64,000 bases of DNA, from positions 4,066,476 through 4,130,475 of the forward strand of contig NC_051089.1 in NCBI RefSeq assembly GCF_901709675.1, in the 5' to 3' direction. Under the pieces are notes generated by a model, which searched no databases, was not told where the DNA came from, and worked only from the letters and a program-made list of their open reading frames with translations. Source of the DNA: Syngnathus acus (Eukaryota; Chordata; Actinopteri; Syngnathiformes; Syngnathidae). Positions 22,301-34,743 of this stretch are shown one piece after another. Within the stretch, counting starts at the first letter, position 1, and each line of letters begins with the position of its first letter. The position numbers and the translations under genes are program-made.

Positions 22301-25300
22301 ACGACGACATCTCGTCCCATTAATAACAGAGAACACGGTGATCCTCCTACAGTACATTTGCGAACGTATCAGCCTGCCTCGCCACAAAAGACTGTCGTTT
22401 GAATCCCGCTATCTCGTTCTTCGCCTTGTCTAGCCCGTGCGCTTATCTGACGATAGCGTGGCGGCTCAGCATTTATTTCCCCACTCAACCATCAGAGTGA
22501 AGAATTCTTCGTAGTGGCGACGAGTGCGAGTCCTCCACTTTTGGATCGCCCAACTCCGACCGGCAATTTCCTACTTGTCTGCCACTTCCCTGTTTTTTTA
22601 TTTTTATTTATGGGTGTCAAGTGACAAATCAGCTACGTGGTACAGAGTCCAGAATTATGTAGCACTATGGAGAAGAAAGAAAAAAGCATAAAAGTCATGG
22701 CGAAAAATCTCTGTTTTGTACTTTTGTGTGTTTGGTATCTTTGTAAAGTCGTACACCAATTTGGGAAAAAATATTTTGAATTTTATGAGGGTCGAACAAA
22801 TTGTGGCCAGCAAGGCACAAATTCTTTTTACATTTTTTGAATCAATTTTGCATTTTTCTCATTAAATGGGTTTGTTAAAATGTATTCTATTTTGTTTATT
22901 TATGTTCAACCATTTCTTTTTCCGTCAAATCTAAAATGATTTGACGTAAAAATGCATGTTCATATTTCTACATCCATATTTTAACTTTTGATGAGTTCAT
23001 TAACTGATTTAACGTTTTGAATAATTCATTCATTCACTACAATGAATATACTTGTAAATTTGAGGCAAACAATGTCGCAATTCCCCTTCCCCAATATCTT
23101 CAAATGACATCTATTTTAAAATTCAAATGTAGCTTCCCAGCAAAACATTTTGCTCACCCCTGATATGTATTACTGTATAATTTTCTATTTTCTATTGTAA
23201 TTTCCCTCTGCAACTCGGAAGCTCATTTACATGTTTGTTTCATTTCACACTTGATGGGTAGGTCGGTACTCCAGAGACCCCACGACTGGTCGACAAGCAA
23301 TTAACTAATCACTTTTCCAAAGTAGCTCTCCTTTAAAAAAAACAAAAAAACAAAGGCCTGTACAGGTAATGAAGCTTTTTGGTGGTTCTTTCTTTGTCAA
23401 AGATACTCAAAGCCCTAAAAAATGCAGTAAACGAGGCGTATGGAAAAACAAGTGTTTTAATCTGCGCAGGTCAGTTGGGCCGAGGGAGACCTGGTCCGTC
23501 CCCGTGAAGCCGAGCTCATCTAATGAGTCGCTTCGGTGTCTTGGCCTTCCGTGGGGTCAAGCAGGCTTTATATCGGCCCGCTTAATTACTCACCTCATTA
23601 ACGCGTACGACTCCTCTCGCTCACTCCATGCATGCTCATCAGCAGTTGCGTCGATGGAGTGGCCGTTAGCATCCCCCCACGATCAAATATATCATTATGC
23701 TAGCATTAGCTTAAGCATCAAATATAGACTTTTTGGGATGGTTATTAAAATACAGAATGTTTCTCCGACAAGGTGGTCTAACTCTCGGTCTTTGCTTTGC
23801 AAAGTTTTTAACGATATGGATCGATCCGTTCACCTCGATAAAATAAGTGGTGGCACTAAAAATCAAAGTGCAGTTGTTGTCGCACCAAACAATATGTCAG
23901 TATCCCGTTGAGGCACAGTTATTCCCATCACTATCACTACATCTAAATGTTGCCCAGAGGCCACAATGATGGAGCGCACACACACAAACACACCCACAAA
24001 TGTCGCAAATAGTGACACGTTACTTCCAGCCACTTTGCTCCATTTATTTCATTCCGCCATGCAGGAAAGAAGCCATTGTGAGCAAAGCCCGGCGGTTATT
24101 GCGGACATTTGTTTGCTATATAGCGGCCGAAAACGTTTTACCAATGCGACGCACGGTTCTGACGTGATTCATATTCTCGTGGGCCGCCGTAACGAAAGTC
24201 TATTTTTAACCTAAGTTTGGCTTGAACTCAGGACGATGAGATTTAGAGAGGATAGTTTTTTTATCCTCAGCTCTTGGCTTCTTTAAACGTAGGATTCATC
24301 TTAAAGCAGTGTGGTCTTCTCCCACATTCTAAAAACATCCATGTTAGATTGACTGGAGACTTTGATAAATTGTTAAATTGACTGTAAATTGTGTTTCGTG
24401 TTGATGTGCACTCCACTTAGCTGGTATATTTGGTTCAGTTTGTTTTTTTATTATTCATGCTGTACATATGTTCTGATGGCACACATATGTGACTACAAGC
24501 TGCTGTCCTATATAGCGAATGTTTTACTTTTTTTTTTTTTTCACAATTGTGATATAGCGGTATGGCTAATTTGCTTAAACCGACCACCCACACTGCGAGT
24601 TTCTCTGACCTGAAATATAGGCTCGGTGAAGATCCACCATTTTTAAGTGACAGCCATACTGCAAACGACCTTATCATTTTCAAAGCTACATAAATGTGTT
24701 GATGATTTATGTTATGCTCCGATTAGCTCTGCGGAACATCAATATGAAGTAAACTAAAAGCTTTGTTTATCACAAGTTGGCAGTAGACTTGCACTTCAAT
24801 AAAAGTGCGACAGAATCGTCGTTTCACACAGAGTGAACGCTGTTGGCCGATGGCAACATTTAAAAAAAAAAGTGTTCTCGCACCATCTTTGCAGGGTCAA
24901 CATACACTACATTTCCTGTAAAGTTGAAAATATCCATATTGCTAACACCATTGGTGCTATTTAACTTTTTTTTGGGTTAGCATTTTGGGAAAAACACGAT
25001 CATAAAAAATGAAGATTATTCCCGTATTAAAACAGATGCAATTTATTCAATACGTATTCTTACAAATTCATCGCAAGGCTTTGGACCTGTAACTAATCAC
25101 ACCTCAGCCATGAGTGTTACGCTCGTTGGACCGTGAGCAAGCGAGCACATCTTTGAAGTCCATCTCGTTATTATGTCCACACCAGTCAACGCGGGCCCTC
25201 CTCCGGCTTGTGATGCCGTCAGGCTTGGTTTGCTGCGCACTCGCCCGTTCATGTGTGCTCTTATTTGGCCTGTTTACTGGCATTGCTTGGTGAGTCCCAC

Positions 25301-27486
25301 CACTCCATTATCGCCATGCACTTATCAGACAGATTAAGTTCAATGAATCAATTTGGATTACGTTTGATGTGATCCTACTTATAAAAAGTTAGGGGTGTTT
25401 GCTTTCAGGTGGAAAGTCGCGGATGAACCTAAAATATGACCTGAATTTGACCTTTTTTTTTCTTTAACGAGGATCCGAACAGCAATTCAACATTAGCAAT
25501 CAGCAAAAGGCGGAGAATATCCAAAGTCAGCCATTTTATTCAACGCAAATTTTATTCAGAGATGGTTTTGTGTCTCAGGTATTTTGACTCTGAAATTCAA
25601 AATTGTCTTTACTTTTTTTTCTCGATCAGGAATGGAAAAATAAGCACAGAGGGGGGAAAAACAAACCTCAGCCATGTTTACCTTTGTTCTGATGTTTCAA
25701 GCGTGTAGATGATGATTATGATAGATCCTGACATTTACTTGTGCAGCGTACTGAGTCTTATCCGTGTTGGGATATTTTTTTTTCCTTCCTGCATCTGGGA
25801 AAGCGGTTAAAATCAACCCGTTTAGCACGAACGAGGCTGGAGCAGCCTCTTCAAGCACCCAAGTTAATGTTACGTGACGGACGGTTTTTCCGACGCCGAG
25901 CCATTCGGTGAATGACGCGCGCCAGTATTGCGTAAAGTAGGCAAAGCATGGAAAAATTGCTATTCTAAAGAAAAAAAAAATTTGGTTGCTTAATAAGCCC
26001 CGCAGTGCCACCGGTGTGTATCACAGAATACATGAATAGCTATGAAGTCCTTCCTGGACTGTGGGAAAGACTCGGGCAGCGTGCCCCCCCCCCACTAAAG
26101 GTCTTCGGGGGGCCACGTAGGATTGAGCCGGAGGGTCTTCTTCAGCAACGGGGCGGGTCAGTGGTTTACATTAGCATTTTAATGAGCGGAGCTCCGAGAA
26201 GCGCGGCAAGGGTGACCCAGGTGACACCGAAACAATGTAAATGATTCATTAATACGTCCGCCATGCAATGGAATAATGACGAGCTTGCGGGAACGTTGCC
26301 GCGCTCCGATTATATCGCAGTTTATCCGCCAAATGGACTTTGATAATCATGTAATTGGATTTTGTGAGAAACGTTTTTGGAAGTGAACATTGATTTGAAT
26401 CCCTGTGTATTTTATATTTTTTTAATTTACTTACTTTTATTTTTTAAATACAGCTCTACTTAGTTAGCAAGAAAACAAATTTCAAAGCTAATGTTAGCTG
26501 TAGCTTTTGATTGAGAAAATCGACCAGTAATGTATAATAAGAGGTACTCGCCCCGGTTCAGTGGTTTTTGAGGCCTTCGTGCCAGCAGACTTTGATTGAA
26601 GGACGGCGCCTTCTGTAGTCTATAAACATTTGGCAAATGTCAATGCGCAGCGTTGTATTAAGAAATGGCTTTTGATGCAGCTATGCCGCTTTGAAGCCCG
26701 TGTCCAGTAAAACCTTCCTCGTTATTACTTTGGGACCGTCGGGCCCTTTTTATGATCGCTGTCTCTTACGTTCAAAGAGGAAACTGTTTTTTTTATGACC
26801 ACCACTTTGAAGAGTCACACTGATCTATCTGGCCAGATTTCTCTTTCTAAACACCTTTTTTAATATGTTGCATTTAATACATTCAAATGACTTAGCGGTA
26901 CGTTGCGATGACTTTCGAAAACTAGTTTGAACAACTTTGCAGTACATTCCAACAAGAAAAATGTTGACATTTGTTTGTATCAGATAACAGAATAAACACG
27001 TTATTTATTATTTCATCTTTATTGGCCTCACTGCACTGATTTATTGTAAGTGATATGACGGATGCGTCAGCCTGCCCGTAGCTCATTCATATCCTGTTGT
27101 ACGTTACCTTGACTGGCGTTAATATCAACATATTCCTGACATATGTCAACGGTGGCACATGAATAATAGATGAGGAAATTAATATTCCTACACACTGTAT
27201 TTGTGTTTGTACTGTATGCGTGTTATCTCGGTCACAACATCAAAATGGCGGAATGTTTCATTTACAATAATGTGGCACACGCTCGTGGAAGATGATTTAA
27301 TTTTCCTCCCGCGGTTGGAGAGATACTGACACGACCTTAAATGCATTTTAACACTAACGGTACGCTGTTCGGTGAGACGACAATTGTGACCCGTCGTACC
27401 CTCATCCACAAAGCAGAAGCCCTCAACACAGGTGTCAAAAATATTTCTTGAAATTGTGGCCTTTCTTCCAATATCTCATCATAGAT
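13361..27486. other. long non-coding stretch, probably intronic
   Basis: No exon, RNA gene or identifiable transposon in 14 kb. It contains AT-rich simple tracts (for example 13925-14010 with TTA repeats, and 21846-21960 with TTTA repeats) and many homopolymers. Segments such as 20480-20780 are less repetitive and carry several TAATTA or ATTAAT cores, which is compatible with enhancers but is no proof. An open frame at 23369-23911 has no family resemblance. Confidence 0.5.
21846..21975. repeat. TTTA-rich tract with a short duplication
   Basis: An imperfect ATTT repeat runs through the segment. 'gcatttgtttatttat' is followed by a similar 'gcatttatttgttttatt', and 'cccctttaac' occurs twice about 57 bp apart, suggesting a local duplication. 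Confidence 0.45.
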
Positions 27487-27560
27487 TATTATTATTATTA
27501 CTATTATTATTATTATTTTAATGTATTTTATTTGTATTTTATTATTATTATTATATATTA
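27487..27560. repeat. ATT/TTA microsatellite
   Basis: ATT-type trinucleotide repeats with some TATT variants lie immediately left of the TIR element at 27566. Confidence 0.75.
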
Positions 27561-27565
27561 TATTA

Positions 27566-28674
27566 CCGTATTTTCCGCCCTAAAAGGCGCACCGGGTTAT
27601 AAGGCGCACCTTCAATGAACGGCCCATTTTAAAACTTTGTCCATATATAAGGCGCACCGGATTATAAGGCGCATAAAATAGAAGCTATACTGCATCAAAC
27701 TGAGGTTGACTAGGGTTGCGGTATGCATCCACTAGCCAATAACCAACGAGCCCTCTGTAAACAATCGCGTTTCTCAAACGATCTCCTATAAAATGATCAG
27801 AACTGACTAAAGTTCGATCTAACGCATTGGTACTACTTACCTATGTTTCCCTTCCATATCGATCCGTAGATTTACTCGAAACATTAACAGAGCAGCCTAT
27901 TTTGACATGAAATAGCCTGGTACGTATAGCAGCTATCGCAATAGCATTAGCCATCCGCAAAGTCTCACGAGCCTCAGTTCGCAATCTCCCATGAGCCTCA
28001 GCAAAGTGTAAACAATCGCGTTTCTCAAACGATCTCCTATAAAATGATCGGAACTGACTAAAGTTCGATCTAACGCATTGGTACTACTTACCTATGTTTC
28101 CCTTCCATATCGATCCGTAGATTTACTCGAAACATTAACAGAGCAGCCTATTTTGACATGAAATAGCCTGGTACGTATAGCAGCTATCGCAATAGCATTA
28201 GCCATCCGCAAAGTCTCACGAGCCTCAGCTCGCAATCTCCCATGAGCCTCAGCAAAGTGTAAACAATCGCGTTTCTCAAACGATCTCCTATAAAATGATC
28301 GGAACTGACTAAAGTTCGATCTAACGCATTGGTACTACTTACCTATGTTTCCCTTCCATATCGATCAGTAGATTTACTCGAAACATTAACAGAGCAGCCT
28401 ATTTTGACATGAAATAGCCTCGCGGGTACAACAGCTATTCGGTGACGCCCCCTGACTACAGTTGCCGTAATGCTGGGAAGCGATGCGACCTTGTAATTTA
28501 CTAGTCGTACTAAAACGTACTGAAACATTTTGGCAGAGCACTGTGTACAACCAGTATGGATCAACAAATTCATCAGTTGATCCATATATAAGGCGCACTG
28601 GCCTATAAGGCGCACTGTCGGCTTTTGAGAAAATTTTAGGTTTTTAGGTGCGCCTTTTAGGGCGGAAAATACGG
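27566..28674. mobile_element. TIR DNA transposon, 'CCGTATTTTCCG' family, 1.1 kb
   Basis: The left end CCGTATTTTCCGCCCTAAAA and the right end TTTTAGGGCGGAAAATACGG are exact inverted repeats, both flanked by TA. A TA target site is compatible with the Tc1/mariner type, but I cannot assign the superfamily with certainty. Subterminal 'ataaggcgcacc' blocks are repeated near both ends. There is no transposase. Its centre is an array of a 251-bp unit (27757-28420). A smaller relative lies in opposite orientation at 34437-34743. Confidence 0.8.
27757..28420. repeat. 251-bp tandem array, 2.6 copies
   Basis: Copy 1 spans 27757-28007, copy 2 28008-28258, and partial copy 3 28259-28420. Each starts 'tgtaaacaatcgcgtttc'. 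Only a few substitutions separate the copies, for example 'atcagaact' against 'atcggaact', and 'gatccgtag' against 'gatcagtag' in the third. The array is therefore recent. It lies wholly within the TIR element. Confidence 0.85.
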
Positions 28675-28676
28675 TA

Positions 28677-31600
28677 TATATTATTATTGTTTGTTTGTTA
28701 TACGGACTTATATATGGCACTTTAAAGTGGGTTTTTTTTGTTTTTTGTTTTTTCATCTCTTTTTTGTTTTGGATGTGTTCGAAATAGAGATATCAATCAA
28801 TCAATTATTATTGAAATACATTGTTGAAATTAGCCAATAGTGCTCAGTGCTTTGTAATAATTCTGTCTATGTGACAGAAATAGCAGCCATTCACTGACAT
28901 GGCCGCCAGAACAATCTCGTGCGTTCTGATTATGCACGCCTCTCTCGTCATGGATAAGGAGACAAGGCCGTGTTCCCCCACCTACTCGTACAAGAAAATC
29001 TTGTCATTAATTAAAAGAATACTGCCACTGGCTATTAGCGTGCCGACGTTGAAACCAGGGGAAGCCTATCCAATGGTTAACTTGCATCTGTGTTTTGCTT
29101 GACTTAACTTTTTAGATGATTGTTTTGCCACAACACACGATGTGTTGACAGAATCAGAATTTCATGAGACTTTGCCCAACCCCGATTCCCAGTTCAATGC
29201 TTTAACTTGAAATCCAAAATTTGAAACCCAACTGTGATACTGAATCCCTGGTTTGGATGGAATTCTATAAATAAATAGCTGTCCTTGACAACACTAAAAC
29301 ACATTTTTAACCCAAAACCTCAACTGCGATATTCAAACATGGCTTTACGGGTTCCCCCTCCACACATCCATTACGCATGTTATTTTCATACACGGCACAC
29401 AAGGAGGCCAAGCAACAATTTTCATGTACGTCTCGACACAGCGGGACCCGGAATATGTAATGGGCGGGGCTTCACGCGCCACAAGAGCAGATTAAACACA
29501 CCGCCGCACGACAGGAGTCGCGGTGGAGGAACTTTGTAAACAAGAATTACATTGAGAAAACCGTGGGGGCTGAAACGCCATCAGGCCCTGTCGTGTTTTT
29601 CTAATTTGCCATTTTACTCCGTAGCCTCCACGAGCATTACAGCAGTCGTAAAAACGTACCTCCATGTTAAAAGTCGGATTTTCATTCGTAGCGAGCTGAA
29701 TGATTGAGCTCATAATATTTGTTCCTTGGGGTTTGTTTGAATTGTACAAGTGTTTTCAATAACAAGACATAATCATGTGTCCTCAAATGTCACATGGCAC
29801 CGAAGATCCCGTCCAACAAACAGAGCATGAATGAGCATTTCCGAAGAAAGCCATACAATTATTATTATTAGACGATATTAAGAAGCGTGTTGAGAGTAGT
29901 TGGAGGTCACGTGTTCACGGCGCAAGGCGACTGATTAGATCATTCTGCCGTTCAAGCGGAAAAGCCGCTCGGCACACGGATGTAAAGTGAGAATATTCGA
30001 GGCCAGATGAGACGCTAATAGGAAAGAACCGACGCCCTAGGAAGGAAGCGAAAAGGAGCCATGTCGTGACCACGTCTGATGTCGTGCAGCTTCGGCGACG
30101 AGACAATTCAGGCGCAAGTCATTCCGCCCTGTCCAAACAATTCCCACAATGTCCATATTTGTCACATCAACAAGTTAACTCTTCCAAGTTTGGATCCGAC
30201 TGGTCGTTCAACTTGTTTTCAGTCAATAGTAAACGAGGTTAAAAAAAAAAATCCCTTGAACACGTACTTGTCTATTTAGAGACCGCACCTACGCCTCGAC
30301 AAATGCACACGAGCAGTTTGCAAAAGCCGACAAACATTTTTATCTTCGCAGCTTGGAGTCCCATTAAAATAACACTCCGAAGCCGGCAATAACTCACATC
30401 GCTGCAACATCTCCACTGACCCATTGCGATGTTGATTGGGCCTTTCTGTCAAAAGCCGCATCTTCACTGCAGGGGAGGTTTATGAGGCCCGGCCAGAGGC
30501 CCCGCTTATGCCGTCTACGACCAACCTCTCAAAATAAAATGAAAAAAAAAACAACACAGAGGAGCAGCAACAGTGCGGAGAGGAAAAAAACAAGCCCAGA
30601 CCATAAATTTCCCAGCATGGCTGTGAAATGTCGTGTTTTTTTCGAGGTCACTTCTTCTTCAGTGGCATGTTGTTGCCGCTGCCCTTTATGGGACGCCATT
30701 ACTAATTTGATGTAACTGCAAACTTGCCTAAAGGATCCCTGAACTCGCTTTGCTTCTGGGACTCAATTACCTCAAGACGTTTTTTTCTATACGCCGCCCG
30801 AGACCAGTAAGATGGCTCTGGCATCAAAATGGTTGAAATGGGCATGTGTTAATTCCCTGTTTAGTTATAAAGTTAGGCAACTAGGTAGTTAGTTAGCTGT
30901 TTGATGTACAGATCATGACTGAATTCTCACGACTCGTTCATGAGCGACACAGCCAGCTGCACGCTAGTAATTTTAGTAAATAAAATGAGTGAACTAAGTT
31001 ATCTTGCTAGCTAGCTAGCTAGCTATTGGTTTGCCAAGGTTGCTAGGTCTTTAATTGACTATTTTGAGTACATATTAATTCAGCATACACATTGCCAAAA
31101 TCCAAGTTAGGTGAATGAGTAAGTTGCAGTTTCTGTGAGGTTTTAAAAGTAAAATAGGCCAAACTATTGAATCCATCCGCTAACCAAAACAGAGGACGAA
31201 TTCGCTCAGATGAGGTCTTATTCTTATTCCAATGGCATTCATTTGCTGCATTTTAGTTCTCAATTATTCTCAAATTATTTGACTTAATTGTTTTATTTTT
31301 TTTTTTACTTTGTCTTGACACACCACTGACAATGGTTAGAGGGCCTCATGCAGCAGAAGGCTACCTTGAATGAATTACTTCTATTTTTGTGGCTAATAGG
31401 ATCACATTGAATTAAGATTTAATAACCAACACGGCTCATGGAACAACGCCGCACCATTTACTAGCACAGTTTATTACCAGATTCAATTATGGGACACAAA
31501 TTAAATTTGAAATTCAGCGGCAGCATTTAATCAACTTACCTATACAAGCTTGCAAACGGTTATGCACACCCGCAGTCAAACCTGCATCAAAAAACAATCC

Positions 31601-34436
31601 TGATTTCCTTCACTTTGAATTTCAAGCTCAGCTGCTTTATAGGTTTATTTAAATTGTCGGGGATTTTTGGGGGGTTGACACTTTCAAGTTTACTTTTGTG
31701 GCACTGTCTTGCGTGAAATGAGTTACCTCCTTGCTCATCATTTTTCCCATTCTCTGCTTCTCTATAAAGTTTAATACCCCCAAAAGACAATCTTTTTGAA
31801 CACAATCTTTTCTAATCTAGTCTTGGATTTTAAATTTCCTCCGTATGAAAAATAATTGAAATATTCTCTTGCTGGCTCAAACTTGCTGCCATGTCGAAAC
31901 ACAGTTTGGAGATGCAAATTTGCCTTATTATGACATCACAGCTAAAATTCTGTGCGGATCGCTCACGTGCACATTTCAGGAAATAAGAAAAAAAAATCGA
32001 CTTTACTTGAGTCATTTCACACTTCATGGGTTTTCACTTCAGAGATTTAAATAGATGTATAGAACCCATTGAAGTGATTTTAATATGTCGCTACATAATC
32101 CAAATAGTAACTGAATGTTGTGGTCATTTCATGGCTTCCCTCATTCTATACGCATAGTGCCTGAAAGCTTCCCAAGTGAAAACAGATGGTGGACCAGCTG
32201 CTTGTCCTAGTTATTTTTACACTGCTTCTCTTCGAGCACCCTCTCCGCTATATAGCTGTCGTCAACAAAGAGTTAATTGGGCACGTCAATAGAGCCATCT
32301 TGACCGTCATGCCATTGCTGAGTCGCAATGAAAACTGTCGGCGGGTCCAATTCTGGCTTTTCCCACGTTCTTCACCAGCTGTTGCTATGTCGGGACATGG
32401 TGTGAGATGAACACGCTAAGCTCTAGCATGAGAAGGCTTGATCAGCTCAAGAAAAAATCTAATCATTTCGTGTAGGAAGAGTTCCAGAAGTGTCAAGGCG
32501 TCATTGATAATAATTTCGGTAATATTATATGGTTTATATGATTGGCTTTTTGGTAACAATTTTGGTAAATTATACGGTTTATATGATTGACTTTTTGGTA
32601 CTAAGATGTGCGCCGTTTGAATTCAACCGCTAATGGCTGGCTTTTTAGTGACTGCTGATTAGACGAAATGAGCATCATTACCCATGAGTGTCACAATTTG
32701 ATTAATTTGTTGTCGCATAACTCGTCTTCTATACGTTAAGTTACAGTCAGGATCATAATGTACAATCAGTATTATCTGTGGTTATTTGTGGATTTTATTG
32801 TTCCCTTTGACTGATCCAAGGCTTTTCACATTGATGTGTAAGTCTACGTGATGAAGTCGAGCTCATACGCGAATTAATTGGAAGCCCTGCTTCTGTTTGA
32901 TTCCATATAAATGTCAAGCACTCAGCCTGGTGGGATATTGAAATCAATCAGTCTTTAATATAACAAAATCCACCATGGCTGTGTGGGAGGTGGGAAAGAA
33001 GGGTGGGGAGGGAGGGCTGCAGCAGTGCTCCCAGGAAGGAGTCTTCTTTGCATGTGTGTGTGACAAAGCGTAGCATTGACAAACAGTCTTAAGAGCAGTG
33101 AATCACCACCGGATAACCGGATCGGTCTTGCCTGTTGTGGCTAATATGAATTTTTAAACATTTGTCAAGTCCAATGCAAAGCGACACTGTGGCAAACTAA
33201 TGATATACTGTCTCGGTGCCGTGCTGTTACAAATATTTCAATATATCGAGACAAGCTGGACGTAGATTTGTTTTATTGCTCAGTTATCGATCATCAAGCT
33301 GATGGCAAGACCTCACACGAATACGTGCACTGTTACCTCCCCTGTTAACATGTATGCATTATTTAAGATGATCCTTCAGTGAGCACACGTGCTCATAGCT
33401 AACAAATCCTCCTCCCTTCTCAGACCCCGGCCATTATCTGACAGTCCGATTGCAGGTGGCAATCAGAAAGCAATTTCTATTTTAATGAGTGCGAGCCAGA
33501 GACGGAAGTGTTGAATGGTCGGTGCTCAGTGATGCACAGCAAAAGCAAGAGGATGTTCCGGTTCTTCCTATTAAAAGAGATTGAAAGCAGCTGACTGTGG
33601 TGTTGTGCTAATTGGGAGGACGTTCTGCTCGGCTGTGCGCTCGCACCGTATGGTCGCTAATTCGAGAGGTAGCAAAAGGCGTAATTATGTTTATTATGTT
33701 TTTTTTTTTCCTCTTTTCTAACCAAGTGCAATCGATCCTGACCGGATGGTGTTCCGTCTCTTGGCGAGATATGACACCCCGCTAATGTAACGCCTGATGA
33801 TGTTTGCCTACTGGAGTAGGAGGATTTCTAAACTTTCTAAGGCGCATATCAAATTGGAATAGTTAAGAAAGTCACTGAATACATTCCTATTTCAACATTC
33901 TTCTCAGGGTGCGTGACATTCAACTCTGTCAAGTCGCTCATTTTTATTATATGACTAACATGATCTTTGATGGCCCGGCCTAATTCCCAAAACGCCTGCC
34001 TCGCTTCTACCTATTAAAAGTCCAGACGCCCACATAGACGTGCAGAGTTCAATTATTTACAGTAGGTTGGAGGCTAACTTTGTATCAGTTTTTTTTTTCT
34101 TCTACACCTCCAAGCAGCTAAACCAGATATGAGTCGTGTTATCGTGGATACACGAGAAAGCACTCAACAGTCATGTGTGTCTCGATTCTTTTTTGTTTTC
34201 TTACCCCTTGATACCCAAGTGTTAGTTCTCCAACTACTTCTAAGTAAGGAAAAAAGCGCTACAGAAATAAACGACAAGTCCTATTCCTAGCTTGTCTAGC
34301 TAAGGCGTTGCTAGACAAGTGTCTACTGATTCTCAACGGAATGCTGGATGACTCTTCAATTAGCGTAGCAGAGCTGTCCAGATGGCGCATGCAGCAGACA
34401 TGTCACCAAATACGTGTGAATTTTAAAAAGAAATTA
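28677..34436. other. non-coding sequence
   Basis: No gene is supported. Small features include an AGCT run at about 31009-31024 and the 46-bp duplication at 32514-32605. A few segments (for example 33420-33690) look less repetitive, but nothing specific can be assigned. Confidence 0.5.
32514..32605. repeat. 46-bp tandem duplication
   Basis: 'tttcggtaatattatatgg' and 'ttttggtaaattatacgg' each lead into 'tttatatgattg(g/a)cttt' and 'ttggta'. The second copy starts 46 bp after the first, with a few differences. Confidence 0.7.
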
Positions 34437-34743
34437 CCGTATTTTCCGCACTATAAGGCGCACCTAAAAACCTCCAATTTTCTCAAAAGCTGACAGTGCG
34501 CCTTATAATCAGGTGCGCCTTATATATGGACCAATATTGAGCCACTACAGCAGGCGTGTCCAAAGTCCGGCCCGCGGGCCAAACGTATATCTCTTATATG
34601 TGGACAAAGTTTTAAAATGGGCCATTCATTGAAGGTGCTCCTTATAATCCGGTGCGCCTTATATATGGACAAAGTTTTAAAATGGGCCATTCATTGAAGG
34701 TGCGCCTTAGAATCCGGTGCGCCTTATAGTGCGGAAAATACGG
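34437..34743. mobile_element. short TIR element of the same family, inverted
   Basis: The ends CCGTATTTTCCGCACTATAA and TTATAGTGCGGAAAATACGG are inverted repeats. The left flank is TA; the right flank reads TC, so the duplication has mutated. Its right 110 bp, reversed, match the left 110 bp of the 27566-28674 element closely. A 65-bp internal unit ('ggacaaagttttaaaatggg') is present twice, at 34602 and 34667. A piece starting 'caggcgtgtccaaagtccgg' at about 34551-34586 looks like the start of an unrelated hAT-type repeat. Confidence 0.75.

Noticed and set aside
23369-23911. 180-codon open frame on the + strand
   Set aside because: Long for chance, but no domain, signal or splice context is seen and the composition is not protein-like. 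No phase relation to the 5316 donor could be supported.
28343-28756. 137-codon open frame on the minus strand
   Set aside because: Spans the third array unit and right end of the TIR element; no transposase motifs.
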